The position numbers were made by a program, and so were the translations under genes. This document shows positions 6,762 through 15,423 of a DNA stretch of 32,299 nt, in pieces. The notes under the pieces were generated by a model that saw only the letters and a list, made by a program, of their open reading frames with translations, did no database searches and was not told where the DNA came from. Position 1 is the first letter of the stretch. Each line of letters opens with the position of its first letter. Source of the DNA: Spirochaetia bacterium (lineage in GTDB: Bacteria > Spirochaetota > Spirochaetia > Treponematales > Breznakiellaceae); contig BNVB01000022.1 of NCBI GenBank assembly GCA_025997795.1, forward strand, positions 1 to 32,299. Direction: 5' to 3'.

Positions 6762-7325
6762 TTAACCCCGAATCCGCAGAGCCAGCACTTTACCAATAAA
6801 CATCCGGTGGTAATCCTTTTCCGGATAGTTTTTTTCAATCTCTTCCGGCACAACAAAGCGGGAAGGATCAAAGTCGTGGGTATAGAATTTTTGGCAGATG
6901 ATCACTTCACGGGCTTCTTTAAAACTTACCGCCCCCGCTCCGGCGCCGTTTTCAAACACAATGGGGGTCAAGCCCGCTTTTTCCGCCTTATCCGTATCCC
7001 GTCCCGACACAGAACCGCAGATTTCCAGCGCCTTGTGGAAAGCCGGATCAAAAAACGACAGCGAAAACAGGGGTGAATCATTGGCAAAGGGAAAAGTCTG
7101 CCGGCCGGGCCTGATAAAACAAAAGGCCACTTCGGTACTCCACAATACCCCCAATCCGCCCCAGGACGCTGTCATGGTATTCCAGTTCCCCTTGTCCGCA
7201 GCGATATTACCAGTACTTATAAGCATCCAGTCATCGCCAATACGCTTAATCGGGGAACCGGGAAATTCCCGCACGCCTGTTTCGATCCATTCATTTCCCG
7301 CAGGGATCACTTCTTTTTGCCGCAT
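6762..7325 (-). CDS. Flavin reductase-like (FMN-binding split barrel) protein
   Basis: The protein has 187 residues from the ATG at 7325, which is preceded by AGAGGAG; a longer frame reaches into pgi and is rejected. Segments WMLISTGN, NTMTASWGGLGVLW, CFIRPGRQTFPF and FSLSFFD follow the split-barrel flavin reductase order, where T-A-S-W binds FMN phosphate. Near the end, KFYTHDFDPSRF and EKDYHRMFIGKVLAL match the same family. The role is probably transfer of electrons from NAD(P)H to flavin, or a flavin-bound protein of unknown partner. It lies 34 bases after pgi on the same strand and is probably co-transcribed. Confidence 0.8.
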   Translation of the reverse strand: MRQKEVIPAGNEWIETGVREFPGSPIKRIGDDWMLISTGNIAADKGNWNTMTASWGGLGVLWSTEVAFCFIRPGRQTFPFANDSPLFSLSFFDPAFHKALEICGSVSGRDTDKAEKAGLTPIVFENGAGAGAVSFKEAREVIICQKFYTHDFDPSRFVVPEEIEKNYPEKDYHRMFIGKVLALRIRG

Positions 7326-7359
7326 GATTACTCCTCTTTTTAACGATACCTTTTTTAGG

Positions 7360-8958
7360 TTATACCTTAACGCCAAGCAGGGCGCTGTATGCATCAAGGG
7401 CGCTGTCTCCGGAATTTCCCGACAGCACCTTTTTGGTAAGAATTTTTCCCAGTTGTACCCCTTCCTGATCAAAACTGTTAAGGTTCCACACAAAACCCTG
7501 GAACATCACTTTGTTTTCAAAGTGCGCAAGGAGGCTTCCCAGCGCGGCGGGGGTAAGCTGTTTGCCGCTTATAAGGCTTGAGGGCCGGCCGCCGGGGAAA
7601 AATTTATTTTTATCCGCATCGTCTTTACCTTTGGCAAAAGCGACAATTTGGGCGGCCAGGTTTGCCTTAAGTTTTGTCTGGCTTACCGAACCGTCCACTT
7701 CTACATCGTCTCCCCGCTGGCTTTCGGTAAAACCCACAAACTGAAGGGGAATAGTATCCGTTCCCTGGTGAAGGAGCTGATAAAATGAATGTTGGCCGTT
7801 GGTGCCGGGCTCGCCGAATACCGCCGGCCCCGTGGCATAGGAAAGGTCCTCTCCGGAACGGTTTACCCGCTTGCCGTTGGATTCCATGTCCAACTGCTGG
7901 AGGTGGGCGGGAAAACGGGAAAGGGCCTGGCTGTAGGGGAGCACCGCCGTAACGGGATACTCCAGAAAATTCCGCTCCCACACTCCCAAAAGGGCATCGA
8001 GCAGGGCGGCGTTTTTTTGTATGTCCGTTTCCAGGGCAAGTTTATCCGCCTCCCGGGCCCCGGCAAGAAATTCCTTAAACACAAGAGGACCAAAGGCCAG
8101 GGAAAGAATTACCCCGCCCACGGCTGAGGTGGAAGAATAACGGCCGCCGATAAAATCATCTATATAAAAGGAATCCAGATACGCCGGATTACGGGCCAGG
8201 GGGCTTGTTTCGCTGGTCACCGCCGTCATGTGTTTACTTGGATCAAGTCCCGCTTTTGTAAGTTTATCTTTTATAAACAGTTCGTTGGCCAGCGTTTCCT
8301 GGGTAGTACCGCTTTTGGAAACAAGTACAAACACCGTTTCCGAAAGATCCAGCGAAGCAGCAATGGCAGAAGCATCGTCGGGATCCACATTTGAAATAAA
8401 ATAGGCGTTAAGTTTTTTCTTGCCGTTTTTGACTGCCCAGTTATCCAAGGCCAGATACATCGCCCGGGGTCCCAGGTCCGATCCGCCTATGCCGATTTGT
8501 ACGGCATTTTTAAAGGGCTTGCCCGAAGCGCCCTTAACCTTTCCCGAACGGACATCTTCTGCAAAGGCGGCAAAACGATCCAGTTCTGCCGTATAAAAAG
8601 CCCCCAGGTCTTTGCCGCCATGAAGCACGGCCTTGCCTGTGGCGGCCTTGCCCCCGCTGCGCAGCAAATGGTGAAGCACCAAACGGCCCTCCCCGGTGTT
8701 CATCACTTCCCCTTCCAGAAGCGCCTTGTATTTGGGTATAAGTTCCTGCTCATCCGCCAGGGATTGCAGAACGGACAGCACCGGGCCGGGGGCAGCCTTG
8801 GCAGCCCAATTATAGGAAAGGCCCCCGGCCATGGGAACGGCACAGTTCCGTACCCGGTCTGCAGTAAGATTCGCGGCAAAATCAAAGGTTTTTCCCGCCG
8901 GCGCCAGGGATTGCAGTTTTGCATAAGCGGCGGTTTTGTCAAAATTGGTATAGTTCAT
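7360..8958 (-). CDS. pgi: Glucose-6-phosphate isomerase
   Basis: This glycolytic enzyme interconverts glucose-6-phosphate and fructose-6-phosphate. The 532-residue length is normal for the long bacterial form. Visible motifs are GIGGSDLGPRAMYLAL, VSKSGTTQET (sugar-phosphate loop), IGGRYSSTSAVGG, DMESNGKRV with the catalytic Glu, NGQHSFYQLLHQGT with the catalytic His, and GVQLGKILTKK with the C-terminal catalytic Lys. The start MNYTNFDK at 8958 follows GGGGAG by a normal distance; a 34-residue upstream extension is rejected. The shared intergenic region with the Phd/PIN pair holds a candidate promoter for each direction. Confidence 0.97.
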   Translation of the reverse strand: MNYTNFDKTAAYAKLQSLAPAGKTFDFAANLTADRVRNCAVPMAGGLSYNWAAKAAPGPVLSVLQSLADEQELIPKYKALLEGEVMNTGEGRLVLHHLLRSGGKAATGKAVLHGGKDLGAFYTAELDRFAAFAEDVRSGKVKGASGKPFKNAVQIGIGGSDLGPRAMYLALDNWAVKNGKKKLNAYFISNVDPDDASAIAASLDLSETVFVLVSKSGTTQETLANELFIKDKLTKAGLDPSKHMTAVTSETSPLARNPAYLDSFYIDDFIGGRYSSTSAVGGVILSLAFGPLVFKEFLAGAREADKLALETDIQKNAALLDALLGVWERNFLEYPVTAVLPYSQALSRFPAHLQQLDMESNGKRVNRSGEDLSYATGPAVFGEPGTNGQHSFYQLLHQGTDTIPLQFVGFTESQRGDDVEVDGSVSQTKLKANLAAQIVAFAKGKDDADKNKFFPGGRPSSLISGKQLTPAALGSLLAHFENKVMFQGFVWNLNSFDQEGVQLGKILTKKVLSGNSGDSALDAYSALLGVKV

Positions 8959-9039
8959 TATATACTCCCCTTTTGTCTTAGGATAACACAAAACCGGGAG
9001 AACCGCCAGACAAGGAGCGGCGGACTTTGTTAGGTCCCG

Positions 9040-9083
9040 AATTGTGTAATAATTGTGCACTAATTGCGTGACAATCGCTTGAC
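9040..9083. repeat. Four tandem 11-bp iterons in the pgi / phd intergenic region
   Basis: AATTGTGTAAT, AATTGTGCACT, AATTGCGTGAC and AATCGCTTGAC follow each other without gap, each 11 bases, one helical turn. The last overlaps the -35 box of the phd promoter, and the array covers the candidate pgi promoter on the other strand. They could be binding sites for the Phd-toxin complex or for a shared regulator (inference). Confidence 0.65.
9046..9074 (-). promoter_or_regulatory. Candidate pgi promoter
   Basis: Minus strand: TTGTCA (9069-9074), 17-base spacer, TATTAC (9046-9051). This would give a leader of about 80 bases before the pgi start. Confidence 0.45.
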
Positions 9084-9107
9084 AAAGGTGAAAGACCAGC
9101 TTATTCT
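9079..9107 (+). promoter_or_regulatory. phd-PIN promoter, leaderless geometry
   Basis: TTGACA (9079-9084), 17-base spacer, TATTCT (9102-9107). The antitoxin ATG begins 7 bases after the -10 box, where transcription itself is expected to start, and no ribosome-binding site lies in the few bases between. Confidence 0.7.
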
Positions 9108-9113
9108 TTAGAT

Positions 9114-9398
9114 ATGAATTACCTTAGTGTACGGGATTTTAGAAATTCGCCCCGGACGGTATGGCGAAAACTGGCTGATCAGGGAAAGATGGTGGTTACC
9201 AATAATGGTAAACCCTGCGCCTTGATGCTCACTGTTGACGGCGAAAATCTGGAGGAAACTATGGAAATGCTGGAACAAACCGAAGTAATGCGGGCAGTAA
9301 ACCGGATGCGTCTTGGCTCGGTACAAAAGGGGACCAATACCATGACTCTGGAAGAGATCAACGGTATTATCACGGATACCAGGAAAAACGCCCTTTAA
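9114..9398 (+). CDS. Phd/YefM-type antitoxin
   Basis: The protein has 94 residues. MNYLSVRDFRNSPRTVWRKL then GKMVVTNNGKPCALML is the Phd/YefM N-terminal fold (a short strand, helix, and the V-T-x-N-G-K-P hairpin) used for operator binding and dimerisation. The C-terminal helices (NLEETMEMLEQTEVMRAVNRM) should contact the toxin. It lies 3 bases before the PIN gene. The promoter directly upstream implies a leaderless transcript. Four 11-bp iterons before it are candidate operator sites. Confidence 0.88.
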   Translation: MNYLSVRDFRNSPRTVWRKLADQGKMVVTNNGKPCALMLTVDGENLEETMEMLEQTEVMRAVNRMRLGSVQKGTNTMTLEEINGIITDTRKNAL

Positions 9399-9401
9399 GC
9401 C

Positions 9402-9794
9402 ATGGATCGTCTGGTTCTTGACACTAATATCATTGTCTCTGCCCTGCTTACACCGGGAGGCAAACCCGCCAGAGTGCTGGACCAGGTCCTAAGCGGGAAT
9501 GCCGTATTGTGCCACGATGCGGAAATTATCACCGAATACCAGGAGGTCATGTGCCGTAAGGAATTTGCCTTTAACCCCGGGGATATCCATATTCTGATTA
9601 TCCGGCTCATAAAAAAGGGCGTATCCATAACGGCAGCGCCCGCCGCCGTTCCCTTTACCGATGAAAGCGACCGGAAATTTTTTGAAACCGCCAAAAGCTG
9701 CGGGGCGTTCCTTGTTACGGGTAATATAAAACACTTTCCCGTTGAATCGTGGATTATGACCCCGGCGGAATATCTGGAATCGTTGTATAGATAA
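9402..9794 (+). CDS. PIN-domain toxin (putative ribonuclease)
   Basis: The protein has 130 residues. VLDTNIIVSALL gives the first catalytic Asp (D7). EIITEYQEVM carries the conserved Glu, and FTDESDRKFFETAKSCGAFLVTGNIKHFP carries the D-x-x-D-R/K-F pair and the T-G-N-x-K/D-H-F-P ending of the COG1569-like PIN group. PIN toxins cleave RNA with Mg2+ or Mn2+ and are neutralised by the adjacent antitoxin. No separate ribosome-binding site is visible, so translation probably depends on coupling with the antitoxin gene. Confidence 0.88.
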   Translation: MDRLVLDTNIIVSALLTPGGKPARVLDQVLSGNAVLCHDAEIITEYQEVMCRKEFAFNPGDIHILIIRLIKKGVSITAAPAAVPFTDESDRKFFETAKSCGAFLVTGNIKHFPVESWIMTPAEYLESLYR

Positions 9795-9799
9795 AACAG

Positions 9800-10273
9800 T
9801 CAGTCTTCCAGTTCCGGAATACTTTCCTTAAGCCGGGCAAGAAAATCTTCGCCGCTTACCCCTTCCCGGAGCGCCACAAACACCGTGTTGTCCCTGCCGG
9901 AGATCGTTCCCATTACTTCGTCCAAATTCAGGTTATCCACCGCCAGGGCTACCGCATCTGAATGGCCGGAACAGGTTTTAATTACAACCAGGTTTCCTGC
10001 CCAGTCTATAGAAATATAACCCCGGAGAAAATCGTTGATGTGGGTCTGTTCGGTTTCCCGCGTTTCGTCCCCGCCGGGCAGGGAATAGACATAAGCGCCA
10101 TCGCCGTCCGAAATTTTACCCACCCGGAGCAGTTTTAGGTCCCTGGATAAGGTAGCCTGGGTAACGGTAAAACCCTCTTTTTCCAGATGCCCCAGAAGGG
10201 TCTCCTGGGATTCAATGCGGCAGGTTTTTATCAGGCGGCGGACAGCCTTGAGCCGCGCGAGGCGTTCCTTCAT
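9800..10273 (-). CDS. argR: Arginine repressor ArgR
   Basis: The protein has 157 residues, normal for ArgR. The N-terminal winged helix is seen as SQETLLGHLEKEGFTVTQ and then ATLSRDLKLL, with the S-R-D recognition signature. The C-terminal oligomerisation and arginine-binding domain shows TCSGHSDAVALAVDN and then VMGTISGRDNTVFVAL, with the G-T-I-[AS]-G-x-D-T motif. It controls arginine biosynthesis or catabolism with arginine as co-repressor, but no arg gene is in the window. It ends 5 bases from the convergent PIN gene. Confidence 0.95.
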   Translation of the reverse strand: MKERLARLKAVRRLIKTCRIESQETLLGHLEKEGFTVTQATLSRDLKLLRVGKISDGDGAYVYSLPGGDETRETEQTHINDFLRGYISIDWAGNLVVIKTCSGHSDAVALAVDNLNLDEVMGTISGRDNTVFVALREGVSGEDFLARLKESIPELED

Positions 10274-10377
10274 TATGCATAAATATACAAAACAATGCCT
10301 TTTTATGCAAGAAGGCGAAACACCTTATGGCTTTCTGGCAAAAATGCCGATAGTCTTATCATAATAGAGTATTATTT
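10274..10377. promoter_or_regulatory. argR / fapA-like divergent intergenic region
   Basis: Two TATGCA-type half sites (ATTATGCATAAAT near 10272 and TTTATGCAAG near 10302) are about 30 bases apart. They loosely resemble ARG boxes and may be an ArgR autoregulatory site (weak). GGCAAAAATGCC (10337-10348) is a perfect 12-bp palindrome nearer the fapA-like gene. I could not identify a convincing sigma-70 pair for either gene. Confidence 0.3.
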
Positions 10378-11880
10378 ATGGAAGAAAACAGCGAAAACGG
10401 TGAGAATCAACAAATCCTTCTCTCCGGGGACCGGAATGATGGCAATGTGGCGGTACTTTTTTCCAGCGATAAGCTGGAACTTCGGGCCGATTTTTACCCT
10501 CCCATGAGTTCCGGAAGGCCCCTCGCCGCAGATGACATAAGCACCGCCCTGGCCCGCAGTAATGTGATTCACGGAGTACTCTGGGAAAACATCCAGCAGG
10601 CGGTAACAAGCTGTAACCTGAACCGCCACATTGTACGGAATGTGATCATTGCCCGGGGAAATCCGCCTGCGAACGAAATTCTTGAATATTTTCAATTTAA
10701 CCCTGCCCTCAAGCCCCCAGAAATCAAGGCAGACGATAACAAACGGACCGATTACCGCTCCGCCTCTCCTTTTATCATTGTTAAAAAAGGACAGGCCCTG
10801 GCAAAACTTAAATCCCGCAAAGAAGGAAGAGACGGCAAGGACATCTACGGCCAGACAATTCCCCATGGTACCGTCCGGCCCGATGGCGTTTCTGCGGGAA
10901 CCAATACCAGAAGCGATGGGGTTTTTATCTATGCGGATATTAACGGCCAGCTTGTGCAAGCGGGAAAGGTTCTTAATGTTCAGGATTCCCTGGTGATCAA
11001 AGGCCCGGTAGATTATCACACGGGGCATATTGTATTTCCCGGCGATGTTTTTATAGAAGGCCCCGTGTCGGACGGATTTAAAATTTATTCCGGCGGAGCG
11101 GTAACGATCAAACAGACCCTTGATGTTACCGAAGTGATTGCAAAAACGGATCTTACCGTGGCGGGGGGAATCGTCGGCCGGGGACGGGGGCTCCTTAAAG
11201 TGGGAGGCGGCATAAAAACAAAGTTTCTGGAAAACTGCAAGGCCGCCTGCCGCAAGACGATCATGGTAGATGCGGACATTGTAAACTCATCGGTGTATAC
11301 CCTGGAAAAAATAGAAATGGGCGAGAAGGGAATTATCCTGGCAAGCGAAATCTACGCAGTCCAGGGTGTCCGTACCGGCGGCATTGGAAAAAAAACCGGC
11401 AAAGCCGCCAGGATCCATTGCGGCGTTGATTTTACCGCCCAGCAGGAACAGGAAAAATGTAATGCCGAACTGCGGATCCTCGCCGGCAAACTGCACCAGA
11501 TACGGGAACTACTGGCGGCGGAAAGTGCGGAAAATCCCGAGCCGGAAGTCCCCGCGGATGCCGCGGGTGTTGGAATGGATGCCGCGGGTGTTGGAATGGG
11601 TGCCGCGGGTGTTGGAATGGGTGCCGAACGGCGCAAAAAAATGGAAGAAACCCTGGCCCTGTTGGAAGAAGAACAGAAAAACTGTACCGCCAAAGCCGCC
11701 GCCATCCTGGCCCGGCTCAATGCCGACGATAATGCCGCTGTGGAAGTAAGCGGAGAAATTGCCCCGGGAACCCTTATTGAAATTTGCCAGATTGCCCTTT
11801 TTGTCTCCGAACCGCTCAAACATGTACGAATCCGCCTGAACCGGGCGCTGGGTAAACTGGTAAGCGAACCGCTGTCATAA
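10378..11880 (+). CDS. FapA-family (DUF342) protein with in-frame repeat insert
   Basis: The protein has 500 residues. Segments SPFIIVKKGQALAKLKSRKEG, DGKDIYGQTIP, VNGQL-like YADINGQL and a run of beta-helix turns (IKGPVDYHTGHIVFPGDVFIEGPVSDGF, split here) are typical of FapA/DUF342 proteins, where the beta-helix core is followed by a coiled coil. In the Bacillus/Clostridium literature this family is linked to cell-surface or motility-related roles; in spirochaetes the role is unclear. The coiled-coil part (residues ~355-460) is interrupted at ~394-414 by three in-frame 21-bp repeats giving D/G-A-A-G-V-G-M. The start ATG lacks a strong ribosome-binding site. Confidence 0.85.
   Translation: MEENSENGENQQILLSGDRNDGNVAVLFSSDKLELRADFYPPMSSGRPLAADDISTALARSNVIHGVLWENIQQAVTSCNLNRHIVRNVIIARGNPPANEILEYFQFNPALKPPEIKADDNKRTDYRSASPFIIVKKGQALAKLKSRKEGRDGKDIYGQTIPHGTVRPDGVSAGTNTRSDGVFIYADINGQLVQAGKVLNVQDSLVIKGPVDYHTGHIVFPGDVFIEGPVSDGFKIYSGGAVTIKQTLDVTEVIAKTDLTVAGGIVGRGRGLLKVGGGIKTKFLENCKAACRKTIMVDADIVNSSVYTLEKIEMGEKGIILASEIYAVQGVRTGGIGKKTGKAARIHCGVDFTAQQEQEKCNAELRILAGKLHQIRELLAAESAENPEPEVPADAAGVGMDAAGVGMGAAGVGMGAERRKKMEETLALLEEEQKNCTAKAAAILARLNADDNAAVEVSGEIAPGTLIEICQIALFVSEPLKHVRIRLNRALGKLVSEPLS
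11557..11619 (+). repeat. Three tandem 21-bp intragenic repeat units (fapA-like gene)
   Basis: Units 11557-11577, 11578-11598 and 11599-11619 each begin G(A/G)TGCCGCGG and end TTGGAATG. They keep the reading frame and encode D/G-A-A-G-V-G-M. The same unit recurs in mutS2, in the gene at 17822 and, inverted, in cadA. Confidence 0.9.
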
Positions 11881-11890
11881 CGGGGAAGTG

Positions 11891-11937
11891 CATAACCAAC
11901 TTTAGCTGGTTGCGTAATTAGCTTTAGCTAATTACGC
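11891..11937. terminator. Two CTTTAG hairpins between convergent genes
   Basis: AACCA...CTTTAG...TGGTT (about 11894-11911) is followed by the perfect stem GCGTAATTAGC-TTTA-GCTAATTACGC (11912-11937; 11-bp stem, 4-base loop). The second stem includes the mutS2 stop codon. The location suggests bidirectional termination, though no long T-run follows. The TTTA loop matches a hairpin family elsewhere in the window. Confidence 0.6.
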
Positions 11938-14412
11938 AAGGACCACTTCCGTTCTGCCCGTGCCGCCCAATTCAGGCCGGGAAAAATAATAGTCCGCCAC
12001 AGCGGGATCATTCTTCAAATATTCATGCACACCCTTTTGTAGTATGCCATCCCCTTTACCGTGGATCACGGCAAAGGTTCCCAGTCCCGCAAGGACCGCC
12101 GCGTCTACCTGGCGGCGCAGCGCTTCCAGGGCTTCTTCCAGACGCATCCCCAGCAGTTTAAGTTCCAGCTGCACTTCTGCCGGAGTCAGGTCCGCCGCCC
12201 AGTTCCCGGAACCGCCCGCACTGCCGGAAAACCCGGCGGCTCCCTCTGACGGAGCGGAATGTTTGGTCTCCGCCGGAGCAGGAAAAAGTTCCGCTTCGGG
12301 AAAAGTCATCTTAACCGAGCCGATTTCCACTATCCAGCTTTTGTCTGCCCTGTTGTCCCGCCGCAGTACCTTTCCCCGGCGAAGAAAGGGCCCGGCCAGA
12401 ACTTCTGCCCCCGCAGTTATTTCATTCTTTGGCATTCCGGCGGTTTCCGCGGCATCCATTCCAGAACCCGCGGTTTCCATTCCAAAATCCGCCAGGGTTT
12501 GGCCCTCCGCCCGGAGCGCCGCTTCCATGGAGTCCGAACCGGTTTCCAGCTGTTTTAAAAATTCTTTTACCTTAAGGGTTTTTTCCCGGCTTAGTTCGCC
12601 TTCCCGGATTTCTCTAACAAGGTTCTCCAGGGTTTTCCGGCTTTCTCCCAAAAGTCGCCGGAATTCCGCAGCCCCTCCCTGTTTTAAAAGATATTCCTTC
12701 TGACGCAGGGTTAGTTCTTTAAGGTCAATCCGCCGCCGGTCTTCCCGGAGCCGGTCTTCTTCCGCCCGGGCGAACCGGGAAATAGTATCCAACTCCCGGT
12801 GTTTTTCCTTAAGCCCCGCAATAAGTAGAGATACATCGGAGCGTTCTTCGTCCAGATAACTCCGGGCTTTTTCCACCAATGGCGGCGGAAAACCGTTCCG
12901 GGCGGCAATGTCCACAGCCCGGCTTTCTCCGGGTATACCCATGATGATCCGGTAGGTGGGCGAAAGGGTACGGCGGTCAAATTCTACCGAAGCGTTTTCT
13001 ACCCCTTCCCGGCTGTACCCATAATTTTTAAGCATGCCGTGATGGGTGGTAAGAATCACTGTCGTTTTTGTTTCAATAAAGTGATCCAGAATCGCCATGG
13101 CAATGGCGCTGCCCTCTTCCGGATCGGTCCCCGCTCCCAGTTCATCCAGCAGTACCAGCGATTGTTCCCCGGCGGCTCCAATGATTGCGGCAATGCTGGT
13201 CATGTGGGCGGAAAATGTAGAAAGTGACTGGCTCAAGGATTGTTCATCCCCAATATCCGCATAAACGCCGTCAAATACCGGAAGCGCCGCTTCCGCTGCG
13301 GGCAGGGCAAGACCGCTTTGATTCATCAGCGCAAAAAGTCCTGCGGTTTTAAGGCTTACCGTTTTGCCCCCCGTATTGGGCCCGGTGATGATCACCATTT
13401 TAGTATGGGGATCAAAACAAAGGTCGATGGGCACTGCATCCTGCCCCAAAAGGGGATGCCGGGCCCCTTTAAGAACCAACGGGCCTTCACCGGCAAAAAC
13501 GCCGTTTGTTTCCAGAGCATACCGGGCCCGGGCCCGGATCGTTTCCAGGTACACCACCGTCCGGTGGAATTCCGTAAGCTCATCCCGGGAAAGGGCAAGG
13601 GCTGCCGTAAGTTCACGGAGCAGCCGGCGTATCTCCGCATCAAGCGCCGCTTTTTCAATAAGGATCTGGTTGTTTTTTTCTACCGATTCTTCGGGCTCCA
13701 CAAAAAGGGTCTGCCCCGTGGCGGATACTTCGTGGACAATGCCCTTGATCCGGCCGCGGTAATTTGCCTTTACCGCTAAAACAATCCTTCCGTCCCGCTG
13801 GGACGGAAGGACCGACTGCAGCATGTGCCGGGTACTTTCATCGGTTTTGTAATGTCCTGTTATACGTTCCAGGTCTTTGGAAAGTTCCTGAATGCGGTTA
13901 CGGATTTTTTTTATTTCCGGCAGATCCCTTACCTTGCCGTCCCGGTCCAGGATACGGAAAATCTCCGCCGCTTTGGCGGAACAATCCGGCAGACCGGAAG
14001 CGATGTCACGGAGCGCCGCCAAATCGGGCTGGGCGGTTTCACGGTTTTTTTCATCCCGGCTTTCCAAAATAAAGCGGCGTAACTCTTCTCCCCGTTCAAT
14101 AAAAAGTCCCAGGGCAAGGATCTCATCGGCATCAAGAAAACTTCCTTCCACTGCCAAAGCAGGCAGGAGAAATCCCACAGCGGGAAGTTCCTCCCGGTTT
14201 TCTTCCCCGCCTTTTTTAAGAAGATCACAAAAGGCGGAAACACTTTTTTTCCGTTCCCGCACTCTTTCGCCGTCAAAGAGCGGGCTTTCCGCCCGGATGT
14301 TTTCCGCCGCTTCTGCGCTTAAGGCGCGGGAAGCAGCGGCTTCCCGTACACGGTCAAATTCCAGGAGGGCCGCGGTTTTTTCCAGGAGCTTTTTAGAGTC
14401 CGGCAAGTTCAT
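11932..14412 (-). CDS. mutS2: MutS2 (endonuclease/ribosome-rescue ATPase) with Smr domain
   Basis: The protein has 826 residues from the ATG at 14412, supported by AAGGA 6 bases upstream; a TTG two codons earlier is less likely. The ATPase core has Walker A TGPNTGGKTVSLKT (~341), followed by SLSTFSAHM, LVLLDELGAGTDP (Walker B) and TTHHGMLK. The C-terminal Smr domain starts with ELKLLGMRLEEALEAL and ends with VIHGKGDGILQKGVHEYL. MutS2 suppresses recombination and, in Bacillus, acts on collided ribosomes. The linker around residues 639-660 contains the 21-bp repeat family. It overlaps the rsgA 3' end by 20 bases, so the two are probably co-transcribed. Confidence 0.96.
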   Translation of the reverse strand: MNLPDSKKLLEKTAALLEFDRVREAAASRALSAEAAENIRAESPLFDGERVRERKKSVSAFCDLLKKGGEENREELPAVGFLLPALAVEGSFLDADEILALGLFIERGEELRRFILESRDEKNRETAQPDLAALRDIASGLPDCSAKAAEIFRILDRDGKVRDLPEIKKIRNRIQELSKDLERITGHYKTDESTRHMLQSVLPSQRDGRIVLAVKANYRGRIKGIVHEVSATGQTLFVEPEESVEKNNQILIEKAALDAEIRRLLRELTAALALSRDELTEFHRTVVYLETIRARARYALETNGVFAGEGPLVLKGARHPLLGQDAVPIDLCFDPHTKMVIITGPNTGGKTVSLKTAGLFALMNQSGLALPAAEAALPVFDGVYADIGDEQSLSQSLSTFSAHMTSIAAIIGAAGEQSLVLLDELGAGTDPEEGSAIAMAILDHFIETKTTVILTTHHGMLKNYGYSREGVENASVEFDRRTLSPTYRIIMGIPGESRAVDIAARNGFPPPLVEKARSYLDEERSDVSLLIAGLKEKHRELDTISRFARAEEDRLREDRRRIDLKELTLRQKEYLLKQGGAAEFRRLLGESRKTLENLVREIREGELSREKTLKVKEFLKQLETGSDSMEAALRAEGQTLADFGMETAGSGMDAAETAGMPKNEITAGAEVLAGPFLRRGKVLRRDNRADKSWIVEIGSVKMTFPEAELFPAPAETKHSAPSEGAAGFSGSAGGSGNWAADLTPAEVQLELKLLGMRLEEALEALRRQVDAAVLAGLGTFAVIHGKGDGILQKGVHEYLKNDPAVADYYFSRPELGGTGRTEVVLA
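12433..12498 (-). repeat. 21-bp intragenic repeat units in the mutS2 linker
   Basis: Read on the gene strand, units end in TTTGGAATG and TCTGGAATG and alternate with GAAACCGCGG and GATGCCGCGG. They encode F-G-M-E-T-A-G-S-G-M-D-A-A. The clearest unit boundaries are 12457-12477 and 12478-12498. Orientation is the same as in the fapA-like gene relative to coding. Confidence 0.75.
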
Positions 14413-15406
14413 CACCAATCCTTAAAAAACTTTCGTAGCGGTCTTTGTGGATCAAACCCGCCGCCGCCGCTTCCAGGATCTTGCAGCCCTGTTCGGTACG
14501 GTGGGAACAGGAATGGCCGTAGGTACAACGGCCCGCCAGTTCCGCGAATTCCTTCATATAATAGATGAGTTCCTCCGGCTTAACGCCGTCGGGAACCATC
14601 CGCCTTATTCCCGGTGTATCGATCACATAGGTCCGGGCAGAATGTACCGGCGGATTTACGGCCGCCGGATCGACAGCGCCAAGACCCGGCAGCTCCAGCA
14701 TCACCGAGAGGGTTGTGGTGTGGTTTCCCCGGTCGTACTTTTCGTTCATTGTGCCGGTTCTCATGGCAAGCGAAGTATCCAGAGCATTGATAAGGCTCGA
14801 CTTTCCCACCCCGGACTGTCCAAGCAGGGCAGAACTTTTTCCCGCCATAAGGGACCGCAGTTGATCCAGACCCTGGCCTGTTTTGGCGGAAAGCCGCAGT
14901 ACCCGGTAACCGATTCGTTCGTAGTCGGCAAAACGTTCTTCCGTACCGGTTTCAGCCTCCGCGCTTTCAAGCAAATCGCTTTTATTGCAGAGTATCACCG
15001 GGGGAATACCTGCGGCCTCGGCCTGGACCAGAAGACGATCCAGAAACCGGGGCCTAAAAGGAGGAGAAGCGGGACTGGTTACACAAAACAAGAGGTCAAT
15101 ATTCGCCGCCAGGATTTGCGATTTCTGCCCCTTTTGATTAAACCGGGTAAGGATAGTACTCCGGTCTTCCACGGCGGTGATCTGCGCCGTACCGGGACAG
15201 AGGGGGTCTTCTTCCATTGTTACCCGGTCCCCCGGCGCCAGGGGGTTGTAATAGGATTCCGCTCCCTTAAGAACCTTGCCCTTAAGACGGCATTCCAGCA
15301 CCGGCATTTTGTCCGGTGATTTTCCCCGCAGAAGATCCGGGGCAGCGTCTTCTTCCGCCAGCACGGTAAAAACATTCCGGGACCCCCGGAGTACCAGGCC
15401 TTTCAT
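14393..15406 (-). CDS. rsgA: Ribosome small-subunit assembly GTPase RsgA
   Basis: The protein has 337 residues with the circularly permuted GTPase order: NKSD (141-144) comes before GQSGVGKSS (196-204) and DTPG (263-266). An OB-fold precedes them, and a zinc-binding CTYGHSCSHRTEQGC follows (C294, C300, H302, C308). RsgA checks 30S subunit maturation. A segment between LSVMLEL and the DTPG strand (residues ~241-257: GLGAVDPAAVNPPVHSA) is longer than I expect for the family. The next gene on the strand, mutS2, starts inside its 3' end. Confidence 0.96.
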   Translation of the reverse strand: MKGLVLRGSRNVFTVLAEEDAAPDLLRGKSPDKMPVLECRLKGKVLKGAESYYNPLAPGDRVTMEEDPLCPGTAQITAVEDRSTILTRFNQKGQKSQILAANIDLLFCVTSPASPPFRPRFLDRLLVQAEAAGIPPVILCNKSDLLESAEAETGTEERFADYERIGYRVLRLSAKTGQGLDQLRSLMAGKSSALLGQSGVGKSSLINALDTSLAMRTGTMNEKYDRGNHTTTLSVMLELPGLGAVDPAAVNPPVHSARTYVIDTPGIRRMVPDGVKPEELIYYMKEFAELAGRCTYGHSCSHRTEQGCKILEAAAAGLIHKDRYESFLRIGDELAGL

Positions 15407-15423
15407 GCCGTTAACAGTACCGT

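Noticed and set aside
10337..10348. Sigma-54 promoter before the fapA-like gene
   Set aside because: GG and GC are not 10 bases apart as the consensus requires; it is only a palindrome.
12044..12703. Long plus-strand ORF (219 residues) opposite mutS2
   Set aside because: Ser/Arg-rich shadow of the GC-rich mutS2 coding strand.
14447..15319. Long plus-strand ORF (290 residues) opposite rsgA
   Set aside because: No domain or ribosome-binding site; rsgA on the other strand has complete motifs.
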